Positions 27,109-36,376 of a DNA stretch of 64,000 nt are shown one piece after another. The first letter of the stretch is position 1. Every line of letters starts with the position of its first letter. The position numbers and the translations under genes were made by a program. The stretch comes from DRKI01 sp011051875 (lineage in GTDB: Bacteria > Desulfobacterota > Desulfobulbia > Desulfobulbales > Desulfobulbaceae): positions 47,547-111,546 of the forward strand of contig JALXDL010000100.1 of the NCBI GenBank assembly GCA_026990385.1. The letters are read 5' to 3'. The notes beneath the pieces are model-generated. The model ran no database searches, was not told the DNA's origin, and saw only the letters and a program-made list of their open reading frames with translations.

Positions 27109-28169
27109 ATAAAAAGGATCAAGACTATTATGATATTCGTACCGAGGCCAAACCTTGTTGCCCAATATGCGGTCATAAGGGGATGATTTTATATCGAAAT
27201 CAACACGACAGGTTGTTTGGCACGAGAGGCAAGTGGAATCTGAGAAAATGCCTCGCGGAGGATTGCGGCCTTCTATGGGGTGACCCCATGCCTGTTGTTA
27301 GCGATATCCCGAAATTATATCAGAAATACTACACACACCAAAATGTCCATGATTATCTGCTCAATAATATAGGAATAAAGAATATTTATTGCAGGGCTAA
27401 GTTGGGGTACTTATCAAGGAAATACCATTATGAACCGAATGGGTCGGTATCTGGTTTTGACCGGTTTTTGTCGTTGATTTTTTACATGCTGCCAAATCGG
27501 AGGGCTGATCTGGACCATCCATTTAGGTGGTTGTCTTCTTTGCCCAAGGGAGATTTGTTGGAAGTTGGTTGTGGTGCAGGCGGCATGCTTGAGAAAATGC
27601 AAACATGGGGATGGAATGTTACTGGCTTAGAGCCAGATGAGAAGGCCCTTGCCATGGCACGGAATAAAGGATTCAATGTGCGGTGTGGTGATTTACTGAA
27701 ATGTAAATTTGACGAAGAAAGTTTTGATGCAATCATTATGCACCATGTTTTTGAGCATATTGAAAACCCGATAAAAATTCTTGAAGAGTGCAGGAGAATC
27801 CTTAGAAGAAATGGACTATTGCTTATTACAACTCCGAATTCGGAGTCTCTTGGGCATATCGTTTTTGGAAATAATTGGCGTGGCTTAGAGGTGCCGCGTC
27901 ATCTTATTATCTATAGTGTACAGTCGATGAATAAACTGGCTTGTTTAGTTGGGATGATGGGGAGAGCAATAATCTTCTCCTATGGACGAGGTGGTATTGA
28001 TGTTCTCAGGCAAAGCTACTGCCTCAAGAAATACAATGTGTCGTCACATAAGATAGGTTTGTTGCCTAAATTCAGACTTGAAATTGTGTGGTCATTGGCT
28101 TGGATTATGAATTTATTCAGTAAAGATAGAAGATGGGGCGAAGAACTTATTTTTATCTATCATAAATGA
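27105..28169 (+). CDS. Class I SAM-dependent methyltransferase with N-terminal Cys-rich domain
   Basis: 354 residues. N-terminal C-x2-C pair (CCPICGHKG) and a second pair (KCLAEDC) suggest a zinc-binding lobe, seen in a group of surface-polysaccharide methyltransferases. SAM motif I is LLEVGCGAGGMLEKMQTWGW (about 150-165), the acidic loop is VTGLEPDE, and motif IV/post-I reads FDAIIMHHVFEHIENP. Probably methylates a sugar or its nucleotide precursor. The start and end overlap the neighbouring genes, so it belongs to one translation-coupled unit. AT-rich. Confidence 0.85.
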   Translation: MNKKDQDYYDIRTEAKPCCPICGHKGMILYRNQHDRLFGTRGKWNLRKCLAEDCGLLWGDPMPVVSDIPKLYQKYYTHQNVHDYLLNNIGIKNIYCRAKLGYLSRKYHYEPNGSVSGFDRFLSLIFYMLPNRRADLDHPFRWLSSLPKGDLLEVGCGAGGMLEKMQTWGWNVTGLEPDEKALAMARNKGFNVRCGDLLKCKFDEESFDAIIMHHVFEHIENPIKILEECRRILRRNGLLLITTPNSESLGHIVFGNNWRGLEVPRHLIIYSVQSMNKLACLVGMMGRAIIFSYGRGGIDVLRQSYCLKKYNVSSHKIGLLPKFRLEIVWSLAWIMNLFSKDRRWGEELIFIYHK

Positions 28170-29068
28170 CTTGGTACGTAAGTAAGGAAATGAAATATCA
28201 ATCGGAACTCTCTGTCCTAATTCTGCAATACAATTCTGCTGACCTAACTTTGCAATTGCTTGAAAGCATCGTAGAGCATGAGAGTCTCAATATCGGTCTA
28301 TATCGTATCATTGTCATGGACAATGCATCTGTAGATCCAAAGCGGGAAGAGATAACCAGGCGTTTTCCCTTCGTTGAGTTTGTCCAATATGCAGACAATC
28401 TAGGTTTTGCAAAAGCGCATAATCGAATCATGGACGATGTTCACGAGCCTTGGGTGCTGTTACTCAATAACGACTGTATTTTACAAAACAATGCGATTGA
28501 GAGGTTGCTGCAAGCTGCTAAACGAAAAAAGACGAGTTTTGCAACATGTGAAGTGTTTAATGACGATGGAACACCCCAAAACAACTATTCCTATTTACCC
28601 TCTCCCCTCCGTCGTGTTTTTATCGGATTTACGGGGATCGGTCGCTTGATGAAGCCGCTACGACAACGCATGCCTGCAGCGCGGGTAGGATATATCAATG
28701 GCGCGGTGCTTCTCATAAATACTACTGTCTTCCTTAATGTTGGAGGGTTTGACGAACGGTACTTTATGTATAGGGAAGATTTCGACTTGATGTTGAAACT
28801 TTGGGCATGCGGTTACCGAGGCTACCGTTTTAGAGGTGGTAAAATAATCCATATTGGAGGGGGCAGTGCTAAGAGACGTTATTCACAATGGGAATTGGAG
28901 CAAAAATATTCCGGCAATTGGTGGCTTTGGTATAAGGATTATTATCCGCCAATGCAGATCAAACTTTTTTGCTGTTTTGAATTGATCGTAGCGTCCATAA
29001 AAAAGAATTCTTCAGATTTGTGGCGTTACCGCTATGAGGCTGCGAGAAATACCTTGATACGTAGCTGA
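28166..29068 (+). CDS. Glycosyltransferase family 2
   Basis: 300 residues; overlaps the methyltransferase stop by four bases. GT-A fold: LSVLILQYNSADLTLQLLES, the nucleotide site IIVMDNASVD, DNLGFAKAHNRIM, the metal-binding region LLLNNDCILQ (NND in place of DxD), then INGAVLLINTTVFLNVGGFDERYFMYREDFDLMLKLWACGY. This belongs to the rhamnosyltransferase-like branch; the sugar is unknown. AT-rich. Confidence 0.88.
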   Translation: MTWYVSKEMKYQSELSVLILQYNSADLTLQLLESIVEHESLNIGLYRIIVMDNASVDPKREEITRRFPFVEFVQYADNLGFAKAHNRIMDDVHEPWVLLLNNDCILQNNAIERLLQAAKRKKTSFATCEVFNDDGTPQNNYSYLPSPLRRVFIGFTGIGRLMKPLRQRMPAARVGYINGAVLLINTTVFLNVGGFDERYFMYREDFDLMLKLWACGYRGYRFRGGKIIHIGGGSAKRRYSQWELEQKYSGNWWLWYKDYYPPMQIKLFCCFELIVASIKKNSSDLWRYRYEAARNTLIRS

Positions 29069-29071
29069 CGA

Positions 29072-30397
29072 ATGGATCGAAAGTTGAAACCAGCTAAAAT
29101 GAATTCGATGATCAATTTTACTCACAGACTATCCGGCAAAGCTACTATGCCTCGGTATGTTGACTTCAGGATTGTATACCCCTTGATGTTTATTGTAACG
29201 AATTTCCTGTCATTGTCGAGCTACAGGGAATGGGATATTGATTTTCTTTTGATATATATTGTTCTAAGCTTATTATTTTTTATCTCTCTCTGGACAGGTA
29301 CATATCTGCTAAGAAGTTGTCAGTTGCATGTGTCTGCGATCTCGCCGCATGGTCTGCTCAGAGTAGCAATCATTTTGTTTGTCCTTTCTCAATTGCATTA
29401 TATTTCATATCCGTATTTATTTTTATCTAATGATATAAGTGATTTTAACTTCTATCGTCTTGATCTTGAGAATCATTTAAATCTCTATATAGGGCAGCTT
29501 GCATACGTGTTTCTTATTCTTGGGTTATCATATATCATTATGGAGTTTATTCGGTTAATAGAAATTAGTAGCAGAAATATTAAGTATTTCATATTAATTC
29601 TGATGATTATGCTTCTGATGATATCAGTTTTCGAATTGATGCTCAGTGGATCAAGGAGTACTGTATTGTCACTGGTAATTATTATTGCAGTATTACTCAT
29701 AAGGTTTAATTTTATTGGTATAAAAACTGTCATTATCGGTTGCTTAACCTGTTTTTTTCTGCTTGGATTCGTAGCGTATCTGAGGATTGCAACAAGTCCT
29801 GAATCGCTAGAGTGGTGGATCGTGAATGATATTGTAGATCCAGACGCATCGCCATTTATAGTTGCGATTAAAATGATTTGGCATACATTTCAGGGTATAG
29901 GCGAGCGCACTGTTGTTTTGATCGATGCAGTGCTTGATGGGAAAATTGCTCATCAATATGGATATGATACTTTTTTTTATTTCGTTTCCATTCTTCCAGG
30001 AAAACAGATCAATCCGTCAATCTGGTTGAATCACTATTTGTTTTTAGGTTCAGATCAGGATGTGGGATACCCGCCAACCATTATTGGACAGATGTTATGG
30101 GATTTTGGTCTCATTGGGATTCCTATGATGGGTTTCGTTATTGGACTATTTGGAATGTGGTTGTTTAAAAAGGCCCACTCATCATCGATTGTATGGAGTA
30201 TCGCCTATGCACTCTTTTTGGAACAAACTCTTCTCAGTTTATATGGAGAATTTAGATTTGGGTGGTTGATAGCGAATGTCACACTATTAGTGATTATCGA
30301 TTATTTTATTCGGGGTAAGGTGCATTTTGGTAGAAAATCGCGGCGATCAATAGTCACTTGGCGGGAATTCCCCAATATTAACCGTCAAGTGGACTGA
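29072..30397 (+). CDS. wzy: Oligosaccharide repeat-unit polymerase (Wzy-like membrane protein)
   Basis: 441 residues, about eleven membrane segments, very AT-rich, little sequence conservation, as usual for Wzy. The stretch ELMLSGSRSTVLSLVII (an SGSR motif) in the middle and the periplasmic region ending PTIIGQMLWDFGLIGIPMMGF match the O-antigen polymerase/repeat-unit polymerase family. It joins repeat units on the periplasmic side after Wzx flipping. It differs from the O-antigen-ligase-type protein at 15.1 kb. The exact start is uncertain: ATGs at 29072 and 29099 are both possible. Confidence 0.8.
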   Translation: MDRKLKPAKMNSMINFTHRLSGKATMPRYVDFRIVYPLMFIVTNFLSLSSYREWDIDFLLIYIVLSLLFFISLWTGTYLLRSCQLHVSAISPHGLLRVAIILFVLSQLHYISYPYLFLSNDISDFNFYRLDLENHLNLYIGQLAYVFLILGLSYIIMEFIRLIEISSRNIKYFILILMIMLLMISVFELMLSGSRSTVLSLVIIIAVLLIRFNFIGIKTVIIGCLTCFFLLGFVAYLRIATSPESLEWWIVNDIVDPDASPFIVAIKMIWHTFQGIGERTVVLIDAVLDGKIAHQYGYDTFFYFVSILPGKQINPSIWLNHYLFLGSDQDVGYPPTIIGQMLWDFGLIGIPMMGFVIGLFGMWLFKKAHSSSIVWSIAYALFLEQTLLSLYGEFRFGWLIANVTLLVIIDYFIRGKVHFGRKSRRSIVTWREFPNINRQVD

Positions 30398-31476
30398 TGA
30401 GTGTTGTGATTATATTGACCGGAACCGATCCTGCTTCTCGCAAAGGAGGTATTGGGTTTGCTCTCCCCGGGTATTTGAGGGCATTGGATAGTATAGATAT
30501 TCCTTGGTGTTCAATCCCGACGTACCATCCTTCCGCACCGGACGGCAAATGGAAGCCGTGGTTGAAATCCTTTCCAAAGCTTGCGCGCGAGATTATTGCG
30601 GCGCGTCGGTTGGGCAAGTCGGTTGTCGTGTATAGTCATGCAGGGGCAGGGATTTCCTTGGTGCGCGAGTTTTTCATTCTTTTGCTCGCTCGAGCATGCG
30701 GTGCCTCTACTGCCTTGCAGTTACATGCCCCTGAGGTTCAGGAATACTTGGGCCGCCCCGTCAAGCGTTTATTTTTTTGCATAGCGGTTTCTTCTGCTCA
30801 AGCTTTGGCGGTGCTGACACCATGGTGGCAAAAGCGGCTTGTAAGCAGTGGTGTCAAGAAGCCCTTGTTTATCATCCCAAACCCCTTGCCCGCGGAATGG
30901 GAGAAGCGGGCTCGGATATGCCGTAACTCCAAACCTGACTCCGATAGAATCGTGTTGTTGACTTTGACCCGCCTGGTTTGCGGCAAAGGAGTGGATGTGG
31001 TGATCGAGTCTCTGTCATTGTTGCCCTCAGAATTTGAACTGGTCGTAGCCGGGGATGGGCCCCAGCACCTGGCGTTACAGCAGCGTGTTCTGGTGTTGGG
31101 CATGGAGAATCGAGTGCGCTTTACGGGGTGGGTTTCCGGGGTTGCAAAGCAACGTCTTTTTGATGAAGCGGATGTATTTGTCCTGCCGAGCCGTTACGAT
31201 TCTTTCGGCATGGGGTTTCTGGAGGCCATGGCGAACGGTCTGCCCGTCGTGGCGGCCGAGTGGGGGGCCATCCCTGATGTGGTACAGCATGGACGGTGTG
31301 GCATTTTGGTGAAGAAGGAGGAACCGCAGGCTCTGGCACAAGCAATTCTGACCTTGAGAGATGCGGAAACTCGGCGGTATATGGGGGAAGAGGCCAAACG
31401 CTGGGTGCTGGAAAAATTTTCTGCCGAAGTGGTGGGGAAGGATATTGCAGCGATGTTGCAGGCCGTGGCGAAATGA
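30397..31476 (+). CDS. Glycosyltransferase family 4
   Basis: 359 residues; the ATG shares one base with the previous TGA. GT-B enzyme: N-terminal ILTGTDPASRKGGIGFALPGYL, linker FIIPNPLP, C-terminal half LTLTRLVCGKGVDVVIESLSLL, VVAGDGPQHLAL, and the E-x7-E motif region LPSRYDSFGMGFLEAMANGLPVVAAEWGAIPDVV. Donor and acceptor unknown. Composition is between the AT-rich upstream genes and the flanking genome. It overlaps the deacetylase-like gene downstream. Confidence 0.9.
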   Translation: MSVVIILTGTDPASRKGGIGFALPGYLRALDSIDIPWCSIPTYHPSAPDGKWKPWLKSFPKLAREIIAARRLGKSVVVYSHAGAGISLVREFFILLLARACGASTALQLHAPEVQEYLGRPVKRLFFCIAVSSAQALAVLTPWWQKRLVSSGVKKPLFIIPNPLPAEWEKRARICRNSKPDSDRIVLLTLTRLVCGKGVDVVIESLSLLPSEFELVVAGDGPQHLALQQRVLVLGMENRVRFTGWVSGVAKQRLFDEADVFVLPSRYDSFGMGFLEAMANGLPVVAAEWGAIPDVVQHGRCGILVKKEEPQALAQAILTLRDAETRRYMGEEAKRWVLEKFSAEVVGKDIAAMLQAVAK

Positions 31477-32531
31477 GACGAGTGCCCCATCTCATCCTGA
31501 CAGTGGATTATGAATTGTTTGGCGATGGGTCCGGCTGTCTTGATGCCTGCGTGCTGCAGCCAGCCGAACGGCTGATGCAAATTGCCGGGCGGTTTGATGC
31601 GCCGCTGACATTCTTTGCCGAGGTTCTGGAGTGCATGGCCATGGCTGAGCAAGGCCATGATCATCGCGCGCAAGATCAGTTGCGCAGCGCTCTTGCGCGT
31701 GCACACGATGTGCAATTACATATCCATCCACAATGGAGCAATGCGCAGTATGACACGCAGGGCGCCTGGAAGTTGGATATGGACCGCTGGCGTATCGGCG
31801 ATTTGCCCTTGGAGGAAGTGCGCAGCCTGGTGTGTCAGGGGCGGCAATGGCTGTCAAGCGAGGTTGCGTCTAATATCTCAGGGTATCGCTGCCTGGCATT
31901 TCGGGCAGGTGGCTGGTGCATTCAACCTTCGGAAAAAGTCATCGAGGCGCTTTTGGAAGAAGGTATTTTGATTGATTCCACGGTAGCCCCGGGGCAATGG
32001 CGCGCGGGACGCGGGGAGTGGTCGGATTTCCGTGCAGCTCCCGCCTTTCCGTTTTGGCGGGTTGCTGACGATGTCTGCCGGCCATCTGGCAAGGGGCTGT
32101 GGGAACTGCCTATCGCGGCGGGCAACATCGGGCGTTGGCAGCATCTGAAGATATTGCTGACGGCAAGGAAGCAGGGCGAAAAAGGCCTGGCGCCTGGGTG
32201 TGCGGGATCCTATCGCGGCCCTACAGAGAGCCTGTTGGCAAGCGTAGCTGGCAAAATGGTCCGCCTGCAACAATTGGGGGGCGTTATGCTGGATTTGTCC
32301 GTTTTATCCGCCGATGCATTGATCGAGGTGACAAAACAATGGCGGTTACGATATGAAGGGAAAACCCGAGTGCCATTCCCGATAGTGGCAATTTCCCACA
32401 CGAAAAATTTCACTCCTGCGTCAGAAATGGCGCTTGCTGCTTATTTGGCATGGGCGCAAAAAGAAGGGATCGTTTTTTCTACTTATGGCCATTGGCTGGA
32501 AGCTGTGTCGGAGTACCAGGTCTATGAATGA
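31473..32531 (+). CDS. Polysaccharide deacetylase-like (NodB-fold) protein
   Basis: 352 residues from the ATG at 31473, which overlaps the previous stop (ATGA). LILTVDYELFGDGSG supplies the catalytic Asp region, LTFFAEVLE the second strand, and VQLHIHPQW the H-x-H metal pair; CLAFRAGGWCIQ follows the usual order. Such proteins remove N-acetyl groups from HexNAc residues. The following WecB/WecG genes suggest that HexNAc sugars are present in the polymer. No signal peptide, so it would act in the cytoplasm on lipid-linked sugars (inference). Confidence 0.78.
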   Translation: MRRVPHLILTVDYELFGDGSGCLDACVLQPAERLMQIAGRFDAPLTFFAEVLECMAMAEQGHDHRAQDQLRSALARAHDVQLHIHPQWSNAQYDTQGAWKLDMDRWRIGDLPLEEVRSLVCQGRQWLSSEVASNISGYRCLAFRAGGWCIQPSEKVIEALLEEGILIDSTVAPGQWRAGRGEWSDFRAAPAFPFWRVADDVCRPSGKGLWELPIAAGNIGRWQHLKILLTARKQGEKGLAPGCAGSYRGPTESLLASVAGKMVRLQQLGGVMLDLSVLSADALIEVTKQWRLRYEGKTRVPFPIVAISHTKNFTPASEMALAAYLAWAQKEGIVFSTYGHWLEAVSEYQVYE

Positions 32532-33402
32532 GCGGATCAGGGTACTTTACATCATGGGCACGGCGCGCAGCGGTTCGACCATCCTGGAAATCTTGCTTGC
32601 GCATGGTGAACACTGCGTTGGTGCAGGAGAACTTACTGCAATCGTGCAGGATGGTTTTATTGAAAACAAGCCGTGCTCATGTGGAGCGTCGTTTGATCAA
32701 TGCGCTTTCTGGAGCAACGTAAAGAAAAAACTGGCCTTGCCAGCGGAAGCCTTGAGAGAATGGGCCGGATTGCAACACAAGGTGGAATGGCATACAGGTT
32801 TCCTGCGCCAATGCTTCGGGTTGTTATCGGCGCGCGAGTGGGAACGCTACACTGCATACAACAGAAAACTGTTACAGGCATTGCACGAGATTTCCGGCGC
32901 AGCCATCATCGTGGATTCCTCCAAGTACGCAGGCCGGGCGTTGGCCTTATCGAAAATGCCGGGGATAGATTTGTCCGTCATCTGCCTGACACGCTCACCC
33001 GAAGGCCTGATGTCTTCGTTTCAGAAGCCGAACAAGGAAGAACAGAGGCCGAAGAATCCCTGGGCTGTGTTCCGTTATTATGTTTTCGTCATGATTTCCC
33101 TACGCATGGCACTAAAGAGGTTAGGCGGGCGGACTACACGGTTACGTTTTGAGGATCTTATTACTGATCCGGTCGCGGCAACTTCAGAAACCGGCGAAAA
33201 AGGCGAGGTGATAGTCGATGATGTTGTTGGAAAACTCAACAGAAACGAAGGCTTCGAGGTTGGACACCTGATCACGGGCAATCGCCTGCGTAAGAACAAG
33301 CAGGTACAGTTTGACCGACAACCTGTTGAAACGTTTTCACAAAGGAATGCCGTTCTTCCGCTCAAACTGATGAAAATTACAGAATCCTTGGTGGAGTTGT
33401 AA
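32524..33402 (+). CDS. Sulfotransferase-family protein (PAPS-dependent)
   Basis: 292 residues from the ATG at 32524, eight bases inside the previous gene. The 5-prime-phosphosulfate loop is YIMGTARSGSTILEILLA, and the 3-prime-phosphate site is VICLTRSPEGLMSSF; the catalytic-region DSSKYAGRALAL lies between them. The family transfers sulfate from PAPS to sugar hydroxyls or amines. It predicts a sulfated polysaccharide. The cysteines CSCGASFDQCAFW near residue 45 are typical of one bacterial branch. No PAPS synthesis gene lies in the window; sulfate reducers make APS, so the PAPS kinase must be elsewhere. Confidence 0.82.
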   Translation: MNERIRVLYIMGTARSGSTILEILLAHGEHCVGAGELTAIVQDGFIENKPCSCGASFDQCAFWSNVKKKLALPAEALREWAGLQHKVEWHTGFLRQCFGLLSAREWERYTAYNRKLLQALHEISGAAIIVDSSKYAGRALALSKMPGIDLSVICLTRSPEGLMSSFQKPNKEEQRPKNPWAVFRYYVFVMISLRMALKRLGGRTTRLRFEDLITDPVAATSETGEKGEVIVDDVVGKLNRNEGFEVGHLITGNRLRKNKQVQFDRQPVETFSQRNAVLPLKLMKITESLVEL

Positions 33403-33404
33403 GT

Positions 33405-34538
33405 TTGGGTGCATCCAGTTTTGATCCTTATGACCTTTGGTGCACCTCTTTCGGCATTCGAGCGCGGCAATCATTCTATCGAGGAGCTTTCTCCGGCAAG
33501 CTCGGTGCGCTTGCCGTTGTATTGGCCGATTGGTTGCTGCCCCTCACATCCCGCAAGTTGCTTGGTGCACAGCCTCGCGCCTATCCTATTCTTTCTGCAC
33601 ATAAATGGTTGCTGACAGCGCATCAGGGCGTGTCTTCCGGTTGTTGTAAGGCGGCGCTCTATGATTTACGTTCACAGGCAGTGGGGTTGCCAGATATGGC
33701 TGCCTGGGGACTGGGGTTTCCCTGGATGTCCAAGAATGGTTTGTATGAGCCGGATGTCCCTTTTGTCACGCATACCCCTTATGTCATGGAAGCCCTGCTT
33801 GTTCTGGCCGACCGGCCTGAACTGTACGATGAGGCAATGAGCCTATTTCACGGCACGTGGAATTTCCTCGAATCCTTGAAGGTGATGCATAAGGGCAATG
33901 ATGACCTTGCCCTTTCATATGCGCCGGTCGAAGAACCGCGTATCGTGGTCAATGCCAACTGTTACGCAGCATTTGCCTATACGCTTCATTCGGTTCATGG
34001 AAAAAGGGAAGTTCGTGATGAAGCTCGTTTGAAAGCCAAGCAGTTAGGGAGGTGGGTCGTATGCCAACAGCAGGCAGATGGTTCATGGTTTTATTATGCC
34101 GACAGAGAGCCTGGCAATTTCATCGACTGTTTCCATTCCTGCTTTGTGATAAAAAATCTGTTCAAGGCCAAAAGGCTTTTGCCTGATCTGGCGGATATTG
34201 TTGATCAGCCAATCAAGAAGGGATGGAGGTATATAAAAGAAGAATTTTATGACAGGCGTGCTGGATTATGCCACCGTTTTACGGTACGCTCTCACCGGGA
34301 TCCTTTCAGATGGGATCTCTATGATCAGGCTGAATTCCTTGGCCTGCTGGTGGATTTTGGAGAACTTGACAGGGCCATTGATTTCGCAAAGCGTGTTGAG
34401 AAAAGATTCAGCAAGGGGAACAATTGGTATTGTCGTATCGACATCTTTGGCCGCTGTTGGGGAAGGAATTTTTTCCGATGGGGTATAATGCCGTTTTGGT
34501 ATCATCGTTCACGCCTTGAAAGGGCCTTGAGGGGATAA
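33405..34538 (+). CDS. VpsJ-like alpha/alpha-toroid polysaccharide biosynthesis protein
   Basis: 377 residues from a TTG at 33405, eight bases after GGAG; the start is uncertain. Helical repeats with aromatic and Gly turns (HTPYVMEALLVLADRPELYDEAM, WVVCQQQADGSWFYYADREPGNFIDCFHSCFVIKNLF, FRWDLYDQAEFLGLLVDFGE) match the six-hairpin/toroid fold of proteins annotated VpsJ in other exopolysaccharide loci. The biochemical activity is not known to me. It sits between the sulfotransferase and asparagine synthase. Confidence 0.65.
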   Translation: MGASSFDPYDLWCTSFGIRARQSFYRGAFSGKLGALAVVLADWLLPLTSRKLLGAQPRAYPILSAHKWLLTAHQGVSSGCCKAALYDLRSQAVGLPDMAAWGLGFPWMSKNGLYEPDVPFVTHTPYVMEALLVLADRPELYDEAMSLFHGTWNFLESLKVMHKGNDDLALSYAPVEEPRIVVNANCYAAFAYTLHSVHGKREVRDEARLKAKQLGRWVVCQQQADGSWFYYADREPGNFIDCFHSCFVIKNLFKAKRLLPDLADIVDQPIKKGWRYIKEEFYDRRAGLCHRFTVRSHRDPFRWDLYDQAEFLGLLVDFGELDRAIDFAKRVEKRFSKGNNWYCRIDIFGRCWGRNFFRWGIMPFWYHRSRLERALRG

Positions 34539-34546
34539 ATAACAAC

Positions 34547-36376
34547 GTGTGTGGAATCGTTGGAACGGTTGATCTTGAGTTGCCCTGTTCCGTTGTAGAG
34601 CAACTATGCCACCGTGGGCCTGATGGTCAGGGTATAGAGCAAATCCGCATAAACCATCATTCGATTTTTCTTGCCCACACCAGGTTGGCCATCCTCGACC
34701 TTTCACCTGCCGGCCAGCAGCCTATGCGCAGCAGAAATGGCCGTTGGTTGGTGAGTTTCAACGGGGAGATATATAATCATCTCGAGTTGAGAAAGGAACT
34801 TCCCGGCCCATTCCGTGGTCATTCCGATACGGAGACATTGGTGGAGTTTCTGGCAGAGCATGGGATTGAAAAGACTTTGCCGCGCCTGAACGGCATGTTC
34901 GCTTTTGCAGCTCTCGATACAAGGGAACGGAAGCTTTATCTTGCGCGAGATCCATTTGGTGTAAAGCCGATTTATTATGTGCACCAGAAAGAGGGGCTTA
35001 CGTTCGCCTCCGAGGTTAGGGCGCTGCGGGCACTTGGAGTTGATGACGGCATTGATCCCGAAGGATTGAAGTGTTTCCTGGCCCTGCGCTATGTTCCATC
35101 GCCTCATACTCTGTGGCGAAAGATCAGGAGATTGCCGCCTGGGCACCTGCTTTGCTTTGACCTTGACAAGGGCAGCATACGACTTTCTCGATATATAGAG
35201 CCTGTTAAAGAGCGTTTCCACGGCACCATTGAGGATGCGGCCGATACATACCGGGAACAGCTTTCTGCAGCGGTCAGGCGGCAGTTGCTTTCTGATGTGC
35301 CAGTGGGAGTCTTGCTGTCTGGCGGCATTGATTCTGCCCTTGTGGCTGCAATGGCAAAAGACAATGGTTACGAGCCGCCATGTTTTACTGTTGGTTTTGG
35401 CCAGGGGCACAGGGAGTGCGAGATTGACGATGCGGCCCATACGGCACGCACCCTTGGTCTGCCGTTTCATTCCATTGAAGTTGCACCGGATGCTTTGCGG
35501 CAAGCCCTTCCATCCATAGTCCATTCCGTGGAAGAGCCCCTTGGCACCACATCCGTTATGCCTATGTGGTACCTGGTGCGCCGGGCACGGGATGATGTGA
35601 CCGTGGTTTTGACCGGTCAGGGGAGTGATGAGCCGTGGGGTGGCTACTTCCGGTACCAGGTTGAACTTGTGCGCCGAATAATGCCCTGGGCGCCATTTTG
35701 GAGAATGTTGCAGCCGCTTGCATCCTTGTGGCCGGCGAGGCCCGAGGTGGTAGAGCGGGGTCTCAGGGCCTTGGCGCAACGTGATGTATCCGGGAGGGTA
35801 TTGGAAGCATGCGCCCTTTTTCCTGCAAATGAAAGGCGGTTGTTGCTGGGAGACGATGGGGACGGTGGCGCTGATAAGGCAATAACGTACTGGCTTGACT
35901 GGCTGAATGCGGCTGGCGCTCTCTCCCACGTGGAACGTATGATGCGTCTGGATGCAAGGATGAACCTGGCCGATGACCTGCTTTTATACGGAGACAAGAT
36001 ATCCATGGCCGTATCCCTGGAGGCGCGGGTGCCCATGCTGGATATTGATTTGGTCCGTTTTGTTGAATCCTTGCCGGTGGGCTATCGCATACAATGGGGA
36101 AAGGGTAAAGTTGTTCACAAGATGATGGCGGAAAGATATCTGCCGTCCGAGATCGTACACCGGCCCAAAAAAGGGTTCCAGGTTCCTTTTGGCGATTGGT
36201 CACGCGGGCCATGGTGTCTGTGGATAGAAGAACGGCTGCTGGACGGGCTGAACGGCTTGTTGCGGCGAGAAGGCGTTGAGCGGTTGTGGCGCGGACATTT
36301 GGCAGAGCGGCCGGACCGCAGTCGCCAGGTGTTTGCATTGTTGATGCTGGCGCTGTGGCGGGAGGATAATCGGTGA
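34547..36376 (+). CDS. asnB: Asparagine synthase (glutamine-hydrolysing) of a polysaccharide locus
   Basis: 609 residues from a GTG at 34547 that puts the nucleophile Cys at position 2 (MCGIVG). The N-terminal glutaminase domain has HRGPDGQG and SFNGEIYNHLELR; the synthetase domain has the PP-loop VLLSGGIDSALVAAMA and EEPLGTTSVMPMWYL, QGSDEPWGGYFRY. AsnB homologues are frequent in surface-polysaccharide clusters and may amidate uronic acid residues rather than make free asparagine. That fits the possible uronic-acid content suggested by the lyase-like gene downstream. The next gene overlaps its stop. Confidence 0.92.
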   Translation: MCGIVGTVDLELPCSVVEQLCHRGPDGQGIEQIRINHHSIFLAHTRLAILDLSPAGQQPMRSRNGRWLVSFNGEIYNHLELRKELPGPFRGHSDTETLVEFLAEHGIEKTLPRLNGMFAFAALDTRERKLYLARDPFGVKPIYYVHQKEGLTFASEVRALRALGVDDGIDPEGLKCFLALRYVPSPHTLWRKIRRLPPGHLLCFDLDKGSIRLSRYIEPVKERFHGTIEDAADTYREQLSAAVRRQLLSDVPVGVLLSGGIDSALVAAMAKDNGYEPPCFTVGFGQGHRECEIDDAAHTARTLGLPFHSIEVAPDALRQALPSIVHSVEEPLGTTSVMPMWYLVRRARDDVTVVLTGQGSDEPWGGYFRYQVELVRRIMPWAPFWRMLQPLASLWPARPEVVERGLRALAQRDVSGRVLEACALFPANERRLLLGDDGDGGADKAITYWLDWLNAAGALSHVERMMRLDARMNLADDLLLYGDKISMAVSLEARVPMLDIDLVRFVESLPVGYRIQWGKGKVVHKMMAERYLPSEIVHRPKKGFQVPFGDWSRGPWCLWIEERLLDGLNGLLRREGVERLWRGHLAERPDRSRQVFALLMLALWREDNR

